Positions 9,103 to 13,869 of a stretch of 17,429 bases of DNA are shown here, one piece after another (within the stretch, counting starts at the first letter, position 1; the number at the start of each line of letters is the position of its first letter). A model generated the notes under the pieces. It did not search any database. It saw only the letters and a list, made by a program, of their open reading frames with translations, and was not told the origin of the DNA. Made by a program: the position numbers and the translations under genes. Source of the stretch: an uncultured Clostridium sp. (GTDB taxonomy: Bacteria; Bacillota; Clostridia; Lachnospirales; Lachnospiraceae); the NCBI GenBank assembly GCA_947643685.1, contig CANRXD010000004.1, forward strand, positions 1-17,429, given 5' to 3'.

Positions 9103-9164
9103 CCTAAAACACCGAAAAGACGCCATTTTTCGCAGAAAAGTGAGCGGATTTGAGGTGTTTTAGG
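9103..9164 (+). repeat. Dispersed element R1, copy A, upstream of the HIT gene
   Basis: A 62-nt unit bounded by perfect 11-bp inverted repeats CCTAAAACACC (9103-9113) and GGTGTTTTAGG (9154-9164). The inner 55 nt (9106-9160) match the reverse complement of 15743-15797 at 50 of 55 positions without gaps. An inner short pairing CGAAAA/TTTTCG is also present. It ends 18 nt before the HIT-gene ATG and directly abuts the AGGAGG ribosome-binding region. No T-run follows, so it is not a standard terminator. Confidence 0.75.
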
Positions 9165-9182
9165 ATTGCAGGAGGTTTGTGT

Positions 9183-9656
9183 ATGTGCCTTGTCTGTGAA
9201 AGAATTCAAATGATTAAAGATGGAACTAATCCATATTTTGTTAAAGAGTTGTCAACCGGATATGTTGTGATCGGTGATGTTCAGCATTTTAGAGGTTATA
9301 CGCTATTTCTGTGTAAAGAACATAAAATAGAATTATTTCATTTAGAACCTTCAATGAAAATAAAATTTTTAGAAGAAATGTCCATTGTAGCCGAAGCTGT
9401 GTCAAAAGCATTCGGAGCAGAAAAAATGAATTATGAACTATTGGGAAATGGGGATACACATCTTCACTGGCATTTGTTTCCAAGAACAAATGGAGATATT
9501 GAAAACTATGGCAATAATGGAAAAGGTCCTGTCTGGTGGTATCCGAAGGAAAAAATGTACTGTGATGATAACCGTCCTTCTCAAAAAGAATTAGAGTTCA
9601 TGAAATTAAAGTTGTTAAAGGAATTAGAAAAGTTGTTGTCGGTTAAAGTAAAATAA
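9183..9656 (+). CDS. HIT-family (histidine triad) protein
   Basis: Small cytoplasmic protein, 157 aa, of the histidine-triad superfamily of nucleotide hydrolases and transferases acting on nucleotide phosphoramidates, dinucleoside polyphosphates or similar. The signature is HLHWHLFPR (HxHxHxx; about residues 95-103), preceded by NYELLGNGDTHLHWH as expected for the HIT active-site strand. The N-terminus begins MCLVCERI, a CxxC that may bind zinc as in some HIT relatives. The frame is open from 9150, but the ATG at 9183 is chosen because AGGAGG (9170-9175) lies 7 nt upstream. The gene is visibly more AT-rich than hydA before it and uses more TTA, AAA and ATT codons, suggesting separate ancestry. 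There is no clear promoter of its own; readthrough from hydA or a promoter inside the upstream repeats is possible. Its substrate cannot be told. Confidence 0.85.
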   Translation: MCLVCERIQMIKDGTNPYFVKELSTGYVVIGDVQHFRGYTLFLCKEHKIELFHLEPSMKIKFLEEMSIVAEAVSKAFGAEKMNYELLGNGDTHLHWHLFPRTNGDIENYGNNGKGPVWWYPKEKMYCDDNRPSQKELEFMKLKLLKELEKLLSVKVK

Positions 9657-9660
9657 ACCG

Positions 9661-9685
9661 GAGCCGGCACAAAATCTGCCGGCTC
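9661..9685. terminator. Bidirectional intrinsic terminator
   Basis: Perfect 9-bp stem GAGCCGGCA (9661-9669) and TGCCGGCTC (9677-9685) with a 7-nt loop, between two convergent genes. On the minus strand it is followed by CGGTTTATTTTACTTT, and on the plus strand by TGATTCATTT. The T-tracts are imperfect. It would end both the HIT gene (plus) and the zinc-ribbon gene (minus). Confidence 0.75.
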
Positions 9686-9694
9686 TGATTCATT

Positions 9695-10777
9695 TCATGG
9701 ATGCACTTCATTATCCCAGGGCAGCCGGGCACCAATGTACATCATATAATACTCCCCGTCCAATTCCACGCAGGAGATTTCCAGCGTCTCTTCCAGCAAA
9801 AACCTCATCACTCCTTCCGGGTCTTTTTCCAGGGCTTCATCGAACAGGCTGCGGCCAGTCGGAGGATCGTTCAGAATACCAAGTTCCGTCAGCAGATTTA
9901 TGGACAAATCAGCCATTTCATACAAGTCTTCCCGATTCCCGAAAAAAAGGTCTATGCCATGCATACGGCCATCCACGGTATCAAAATGCAGATTAACATA
10001 ACCGCAGTAGTCTTCCTGGCGGGACAAATCGTATTCATAAGTGGTATTATACCAGGTAGCCTCGTCCATGAACTGGTTATAGCTATATTTGGTACAGTCT
10101 GCCTGGAAGGAGGTCTCTGACAGCAGAGCTTCAAACAGCGGAAGCACTTCAGATTCTTCAATGCTCAAGTGACCATATCCATTGCAGGGGATCCCGGCTT
10201 CTTTTACCTCCTCATCGCTGCGCTCCCAGTCGTAAAACTCGTTTTCCTCCAAATTATCCTCTGGAAGTTCTTCTTCCCAGGCTTTGTCAGAAACCGGTTC
10301 TGCCTTTGCCTCTTCTATGGAGTCCAGCCATTTACCAATATCCCCGGATGTTTCTGCCAGATGATTAAACAGACCGATGCCAATACCAATGACAATGATA
10401 CAAAGATACATGACCCCGGCCGGCCCCGGTCTGGCCATTCCCTTCTTTTCAGGAATATGCTTTACTTTCGGGGACCGGGTGCGCTGTACGGCAGCTTTTG
10501 AACGCGCAGACCCGGAACTTGCAGATTTGGAGACTGCGGACTCAGGGGCAGCAGATTTGGGGACTGCGGATCTGGAAACTGCGGATTCCGGGGCTTTCAT
10601 TTTCCCGGTATGCAGATCGCCATGGTACTGACAGTTCGTTTCCGAAGCCGGATGGCGCTCATTTAAGTAGTAATCCACATCCCATACCACCGGCCTCAGA
10701 ACAAGACGCCTGCAGCCTTTACAGTATATTCCGTTTTTCATCACCTGGTCACAACAGGGACATATTTTCTTTTTCAT
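9695..10777 (-). CDS. Unrecognised zinc-ribbon single-pass membrane protein
   Basis: I do not recognise a family for the whole protein (360 aa). The start MKKKICPCC at 10777 has AGAGG 8 nt upstream; the frame runs open to 10936 only through the duplicated palindromes, which are better read as regulatory DNA. Visible parts: an N-terminal zinc ribbon (C6, C9, C19, C22); a low-complexity linker of six tandem 5-residue units of type SA-x-x-(K/R/E/G) at about residues 65-94; a basic stretch; one transmembrane helix at about 121-140 (GVMYLCIIVIGIGIGLFNHL); and a C-terminal region of about 220 residues, very acidic at first (about 165-195), then apparently globular. With the positive residues before the helix, the zinc ribbon is probably cytoplasmic and the C-terminal domain outside (inference). 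The architecture resembles the many zinc-ribbon membrane proteins of Firmicutes of unknown function. It may sense or bind something extracellular; no enzymatic motif is seen. Confidence 0.75.
   Translation of the reverse strand: MKKKICPCCDQVMKNGIYCKGCRRLVLRPVVWDVDYYLNERHPASETNCQYHGDLHTGKMKAPESAVSRSAVPKSAAPESAVSKSASSGSARSKAAVQRTRSPKVKHIPEKKGMARPGPAGVMYLCIIVIGIGIGLFNHLAETSGDIGKWLDSIEEAKAEPVSDKAWEEELPEDNLEENEFYDWERSDEEVKEAGIPCNGYGHLSIEESEVLPLFEALLSETSFQADCTKYSYNQFMDEATWYNTTYEYDLSRQEDYCGYVNLHFDTVDGRMHGIDLFFGNREDLYEMADLSINLLTELGILNDPPTGRSLFDEALEKDPEGVMRFLLEETLEISCVELDGEYYMMYIGARLPWDNEVHP
10496..10585 (-). repeat. 15-nt coding minisatellite (5-residue repeats)
   Basis: Six consecutive 15-nt units encode SAVSR, SAVPK, SAAPE, SAVSK, SASSG and SARSK in the linker of the zinc-ribbon protein. 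On the plus strand GCAGATTTGGAGACTGCGGA (10521-10540) recurs at 10551-10570 with a single difference. Copy-number changes by slippage would stay in frame and simply lengthen or shorten the linker. Confidence 0.8.
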
Positions 10778-10808
10778 TGGGTACGCCTCTTTTCGTATCT
10801 GTGGGGGA

Positions 10809-10839
10809 ACAGGTATAATGTCTGTCGACATTATACCAT
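10809..10839. promoter_or_regulatory. Palindrome R3, copy 1 (proximal)
   Basis: Perfect inverted repeat GGTATAATGTC (10812-10822) and GACATTATACC (10827-10837) around TGTC. The surrounding 31 nt (10809-10839) are identical to 10914-10944. It lies 35 nt upstream of the zinc-ribbon gene start codon, so it would be in the untranslated leader of a transcript started at the distal copy. Each arm contains a TATAAT sequence. Confidence 0.7.
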
Positions 10840-10913
10840 GTCCGCAAGCGGCCATGGTGCCTCCGGCGGATTCCAGTGCCTGACTTTCTGCGGTGAACGC
10901 AGAAATCAGATGC

Positions 10914-10944
10914 ACAGGTATAATGTCTGTCGACATTATACCAT
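10914..10944. promoter_or_regulatory. Palindrome R3, copy 2 (distal)
   Basis: Second identical 31-nt copy, with arms at 10917-10927 and 10932-10942. The arm on the minus strand supplies the TATAAT used as -10 by the predicted promoter of the zinc-ribbon gene. The two copies are 105 bp apart, start to start. A dyad covering the -10 and start site, repeated at a fixed distance, is what an operator pair for a dimeric repressor looks like; the regulator is unknown. Confidence 0.7.
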
Positions 10945-10962
10945 ATCATCCTTTTCAGGCAA
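10935..10962 (-). promoter_or_regulatory. Probable promoter of the zinc-ribbon gene
   Basis: On the minus strand TTGCCT (complement of 10957-10962) lies 16 nt before a perfect TATAAT (complement of 10935-10940). Shifting the -35 by one base (TTTGCC) gives 17 nt. The -10 is inside palindrome R3 copy 2, and the -35 is inside another dyad, TCAGGCA (10955-10961) and TGCCTGA (10974-10980). The start would be near 10929, with a leader of about 150 nt. Confidence 0.6.
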
Positions 10963-11041
10963 AGCTTTTTAGATGCCTGATGTCTGTTTTCGTTCGGTTT
11001 GTTTTGCTTTCCCTGCCCTGTGAATTTTAACTGAAATCATA

Positions 11042-11070
11042 TTGACAAATATCTATGTGAGTAGTATTAT
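11042..11070 (+). promoter_or_regulatory. Promoter of the ArsR-GTPase-thioredoxin-permease operon
   Basis: Perfect -35 TTGACA (11042-11047) and -10 TATTAT (11065-11070) with 17-nt spacing, 48 nt before the ArsR start codon. Within the spacer and just after it, CTATGTG (11053-11059) and CAGATAG (11072-11078) form an imperfect dyad, a possible binding site for the encoded repressor (low confidence). The rest of 10981-11041 shows nothing recognisable. Confidence 0.8.
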
Positions 11071-11117
11071 ACAGATAGAAAAAATTCAATGTTTCTGTCT
11101 GAGAAAGAGAAAAACTT

Positions 11118-11432
11118 ATGAGTATAGACTATGTACAGTATTCAAAAATTTTTAAAGTCTTTTCTGATCCGAAAAGGCTGAAGATTATTGATATGTTATC
11201 CAATGGAGAGCTTTGTGCCTGTAAAATTCAGGAAGAATTTAATATTACACAGCCAACTTTGTCGCATGATATGAAATTACTTTGTGATGCAGGTGTCGTT
11301 ACCGCGCGAAAAGAAGGTAAATGGATGCATTATTCTCTGAATCCTGATAAAATGAATGAAATATATAAGATTGTAGGGAAACTGATGATACCGAATGAAT
11401 TTCAGAAAATCCTGGACTGTGAGTGTAAATAG
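11118..11432 (+). CDS. ArsR-family metal(loid)-responsive repressor
   Basis: Dimeric winged-helix repressor, 104 aa, the usual length for the ArsR/SmtB family. It binds DNA without inducer and releases on binding metal or metalloid. The N-terminal helix (YSKIFKVFSDPKRLKIIDML) leads to the metal-binding alpha3 motif GELCACKIQEEF. C33 and C35 match the ELCVC-type site that binds As(III) or Sb(III) in classical ArsR; it is followed by the recognition helix (NITQPTLSHDMKLL) and the wing (AGVVTARKEGKWMHYSLN). A C-terminal cysteine pair (C101 and C103, DCECK) could add a thiolate ligand. The start follows a weak AGAAAGAG site. It is first in the operon and most likely autoregulates it and the three genes after it. 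Arsenic specificity is inferred from the CxC; other thiophilic metals are possible. Confidence 0.9.
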   Translation: MSIDYVQYSKIFKVFSDPKRLKIIDMLSNGELCACKIQEEFNITQPTLSHDMKLLCDAGVVTARKEGKWMHYSLNPDKMNEIYKIVGKLMIPNEFQKILDCECK

Positions 11433-11435
11433 TCC

Positions 11436-11459
11436 ATAACCGGCTTCCGGGCCGGTTAT
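11436..11459 (+). other. Intercistronic hairpin after the ArsR gene
   Basis: Perfect 9-bp inverted repeat ATAACCGGC (11436-11444) and GCCGGTTAT (11451-11459) around TTCCGG, starting 3 nt after the repressor stop. No T-run follows. It is therefore more likely an mRNA-stability or partial-attenuation element that sets repressor against downstream expression than a full terminator. Confidence 0.6.
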
Positions 11460-11514
11460 AACACAAGATATAAATAGAAAAATTCAAATATATAAATGTA
11501 AGGAGAAACGAAAA

Positions 11515-12453
11515 ATGAAATCTTCAAAAACTCAGTTATATGTTTTAACAGGTTTTCTTGGTGCCGGGAAAACAACCGTTCTTTTAAAAATTTTGGAGCA
11601 TTTAAAAGGACACAGGGTAGGAATTATTCAAAACGAATTTGGCAAATTAGGAATAGATGGAACTATTTTGCGTAACGATGATATTCAGATGGTGGAAATT
11701 AACAGAGGATCCATTTTTTGTTCCTGTCTGAAACTTAATTTCGTAAAAGCATTGAGTGAAATGGCACAGCAGGACTTTGAATATCTGTTTGTCGAAAGCT
11801 CCGGTCTTGGCGATCCGTCTAATGTAGAGGAAATACTTCAGGCTGCACAGGCAGTTTCGGGAAAAGAATATGATTTCAGGGGAGTTATCTGCCTGGTGGA
11901 TGCCGTGAATTTTATGAATCAGCTGGAGGACCTGGAAACAGTATACCGGCAGCTGAAGCATTGCCATTTTGCTGTCATTACAAAATCTGACCTTGTAAGT
12001 GATGGCCAAATTCAGGAACTCAGAAAAAAAATAAGGGAGATTAATCCGGTATGTAAAATGGAAATCAGCAATATGGGAGAACTGGATTATGATTTTTTAA
12101 AAGAAGACTTACTTCTCTATCAGTGGGCAGAGGGAGAAGAAACAACAAATTCTGAAGAGACAAAGCCAAAAACATTGTTTATGGACTTTGATGGTGAAGT
12201 CAGGAAAGAAGCCCTCGCTGCATTTTTAAATGGAATTATCCCTGACGTTTATCGTGTAAAAGGATTTTTTCAAATCGTGGACGAAGGCTGGAATCAGGTT
12301 GATGTTGCGGGCAGCAAAATTGACTTTAAAAAATGCGACCGTTTTGAAAAATCACAGTTAGTGTTTATTTCAAAAACAGGCCCGGCGATTATAAAAAAAA
12401 TATTCGCTGTATGGGAAGAAACTGTCGGTTTAGAAATGAAATTGCGAAATTAG
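11515..12453 (+). CDS. CobW/COG0523-like G3E-family GTPase (putative metallochaperone)
   Basis: Cytoplasmic GTPase of the G3E family, 312 aa; family members insert or deliver metals such as Zn, Co or Fe to target proteins. Walker A is GFLGAGKTT (13-21). Switch-like motifs are NEFGKLGIDG (40-49) and VESSGLGDPSNVEE (Walker B region). The guanine-specificity motif is TKSD rather than NKxD (VITKSDLVS). A short CobW C-terminal domain occupies roughly residues 215-305 (FLNGIIPDVYRVKGFF). The hallmark GCxCC metal-binding motif is altered to GSIFCSC (residues 65-71): the first two cysteines are S and F, while C69 and a new C71 remain. The gene follows an AAGGAG ribosome-binding site, and its stop overlaps the ribosome-binding site of the next gene. 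Most COG0523 genes are reported near Zur sites; this one sits under an ArsR-type repressor instead. Cargo is unknown. Confidence 0.88.
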   Translation: MKSSKTQLYVLTGFLGAGKTTVLLKILEHLKGHRVGIIQNEFGKLGIDGTILRNDDIQMVEINRGSIFCSCLKLNFVKALSEMAQQDFEYLFVESSGLGDPSNVEEILQAAQAVSGKEYDFRGVICLVDAVNFMNQLEDLETVYRQLKHCHFAVITKSDLVSDGQIQELRKKIREINPVCKMEISNMGELDYDFLKEDLLLYQWAEGEETTNSEETKPKTLFMDFDGEVRKEALAAFLNGIIPDVYRVKGFFQIVDEGWNQVDVAGSKIDFKKCDRFEKSQLVFISKTGPAIIKKIFAVWEETVGLEMKLRN

Positions 12454-12461
12454 GAGGCATC

Positions 12462-12692
12462 ATGAATATTAAAGTTATTGGAACCGGATGTGAAAAATGC
12501 GATAAGCTTTATGCGAATGTGCAGGAAGCTGTAAATATGATGGGATGCGAGGCTCAGGTTGAGAAAATTGAAGATTTGATGGAGATTGTAAAACTTGGAG
12601 TCATGACGTCTCCGTCGCTTATGATCGACGGAAAGCTTGTGGTATCAGGAAGAATTGCAAAGCCTGCAGAGATTTTAAAGCTGCTCAAATAA
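12462..12692 (+). CDS. Small redox-active-disulfide thioredoxin-fold protein
   Basis: Protein of 76 aa resembling the TM0996/MTH895 family of minimal thioredoxin-fold proteins. The CxxC active site is GTGCEKCDK (C10, C13). The cis-proline region is TSPSLMIDGKLVVSGR, typical of the fold. The ATG at 12462 is used because AGGAGG (12452-12457) sits 4 nt upstream and overlaps the GTPase stop codon; an open frame from 12411 lies inside the GTPase gene and is ignored. Family members often sit next to ArsP/YraQ permeases and ArsR regulators. There they are thought to reduce a metalloid or a thiol in the permease, or to pass the bound ion on. Its place between GTPase and permease fits a hand-over role (inference). 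Confidence 0.88.
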   Translation: MNIKVIGTGCEKCDKLYANVQEAVNMMGCEAQVEKIEDLMEIVKLGVMTSPSLMIDGKLVVSGRIAKPAEILKLLK

Positions 12693-12744
12693 AGCATCTT
12701 TTAAAATATCGGGAGTGCTCTGTCAACATAAAAGGGGTAAATAA

Positions 12745-13761
12745 ATGGAAGTTTTAAAATCCATATGGCTGTTTATTCAGAATCAGATATTGGGAATGAA
12801 ATGGCTGAATGAAGGGATCGGTAATGGTCTGTCCGCAGCAGGGCTGGATCTTACATCGAGGGCAGGAGGAAGTATCCATTTTTTTGTCTATGATGTAATA
12901 AAAATTACAGTATTGCTGTGCTTTTTAATTTTTACAATCTCTTATATTCAAAGTTACTTCCCGCCGGAGCGAAGCAGAAAAATACTTGGACGTTTTCAGG
13001 GAATTGCTGCGAACATAATTGCTGCCCTTCTCGGAACCGTGACCCCGTTTTGCTCCTGCTCTTCTATTCCGTTATTTATCGGGTTCACCAATGCAGGTCT
13101 TCCTCTGGGAGTAACATTCTCATTCCTGATATCCTCGCCGATGGTTGATCTGGGAAGTCTGGTACTACTTATGAGTATTTTCGGCACAAAAATTGCAATC
13201 GTTTATGTGGCAGTAGGACTCATCATCGCTGTCGCTGGTGGTACATTGATTGAGAAGATGCATATGGAAAACTATGTGGAAGAATTTATTCGTACCGCAG
13301 GCGGAGCAGATATTGAAACTCCCGCTTTAACAGTCAGAGAACGTTTGGTTTATGCCAGAGAACAGATGACAGAAACCTTTCGGAAAGTATTCCCATATAT
13401 TCTGGCAGGCGTTGGAATTGGTGCCTTTATCCATAACTGGATACCGTCACATATGATTGAACGTGTTCTTGGAAACGCTAACCCGTTCGGAGTTATTCTG
13501 GCTGTTTTAGTCGGTGTTCCAATGTACGCAGATATATTTGGAACAATTCCGGTGGCAGAAGCATTGCTGGCAAAAGGCGCTCAGCTGGGGACCATTCTTA
13601 GTTTTATGATGGCGGTTACAACGCTTAGTTTACCCTCAATCATCATGCTAAAAAAAGCGGTAAAATATAAATTGCTGGGCCTGTTTATTGTAATATGCAC
13701 AGGTGGTATTATTATTGTTGGATATCTGTTTAATATATTTCAGTATCTGCTGATATCGTAG
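12745..13761 (+). CDS. ArsP/YraQ-family (DUF318) permease
   Basis: Polytopic membrane protein, 338 aa, of the permease family that includes ArsP, an exporter of trivalent organoarsenicals. About eight hydrophobic helices are seen, in two clusters (roughly residues 48-170 and 215-335) separated by a hydrophilic loop (about 172-212). The family signature TPFCSCSSIPLF (residues 100-111; C103, C105) is intact, followed by GLPLGVTFSFLISSPMVD, which is highly conserved. The second half carries the related GNANPFGVILAVLVGVPMYAD stretch. The start at 12745 follows AAAGGGG. The 52-nt gap after the thioredoxin gene shows no terminator, so it is taken as the last gene of the operon. The substrate is likely a thiophilic metal(loid) species; arsenic is favoured by the ArsR neighbour but not shown. 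Confidence 0.88.
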   Translation: MEVLKSIWLFIQNQILGMKWLNEGIGNGLSAAGLDLTSRAGGSIHFFVYDVIKITVLLCFLIFTISYIQSYFPPERSRKILGRFQGIAANIIAALLGTVTPFCSCSSIPLFIGFTNAGLPLGVTFSFLISSPMVDLGSLVLLMSIFGTKIAIVYVAVGLIIAVAGGTLIEKMHMENYVEEFIRTAGGADIETPALTVRERLVYAREQMTETFRKVFPYILAGVGIGAFIHNWIPSHMIERVLGNANPFGVILAVLVGVPMYADIFGTIPVAEALLAKGAQLGTILSFMMAVTTLSLPSIIMLKKAVKYKLLGLFIVICTGGIIIVGYLFNIFQYLLIS

Positions 13762-13764
13762 AAA

Positions 13765-13827
13765 AGCGGGTCGGGCAGACTCGCCCCCCTTGCGGGGCAG
13801 GCCCCGGCAAAGCGAGGGCGTTCCGCT
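13765..13827. terminator. GC-rich nested inverted repeat between convergent permease and ftsH genes
   Basis: Three nested pairings occur within 63 nt: AGCGG/CCGCT (13765-13769, 13823-13827), CTCGC/GCGAG (13780-13784, 13812-13816) and GCCCC/GGGGC (13783-13787, 13794-13798). The third overlaps the second by two bases. Read on the minus strand it ends in CCGCTTTTCT, so it may end ftsH transcription. On the plus strand no T-run follows. It is far more GC-rich than the permease gene. A terminator or the scar of an inserted element are both possible; the remaining 13828-13869 shows nothing recognisable. Confidence 0.4.
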
Positions 13828-13869
13828 CATTATGTTTATGATTTGCTGCCGGATATAACAGAGAGATTG

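Noticed and set aside
9062..9164. R2 copy 2 and R1 copy A as an intrinsic terminator of hydA
   Set aside because: Both can form stems, but neither is followed by a T-run on the plus strand.
10496..10600. Short repeats considered as a CRISPR array
   Set aside because: Units are 15 nt in tandem with no spacers and encode an in-frame protein linker.
9697..10631. Several plus-strand open frames opposite the zinc-ribbon gene
   Set aside because: They lack ribosome-binding sites and family motifs, and mirror the coding strand and its repeats; shadows.
10778..10936. Upstream in-frame extension of the zinc-ribbon protein with a repeated MSTDIIPV peptide
   Set aside because: The repeated peptide is simply the duplicated palindrome R3 read in frame; the ATG at 10777 has its own ribosome-binding site and the start of the zinc ribbon.
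11436..11459. Full terminator separating the ArsR gene from the GTPase gene
   Set aside because: There is no T-run, the downstream gene has no clear promoter of its own, and the functions fit one operon.
12411..12461. Longer N-terminus for the mini-thioredoxin (from 12411)
   Set aside because: The extra codons lie inside the GTPase gene in another frame; AGGAGG directly before 12462 fixes the start.
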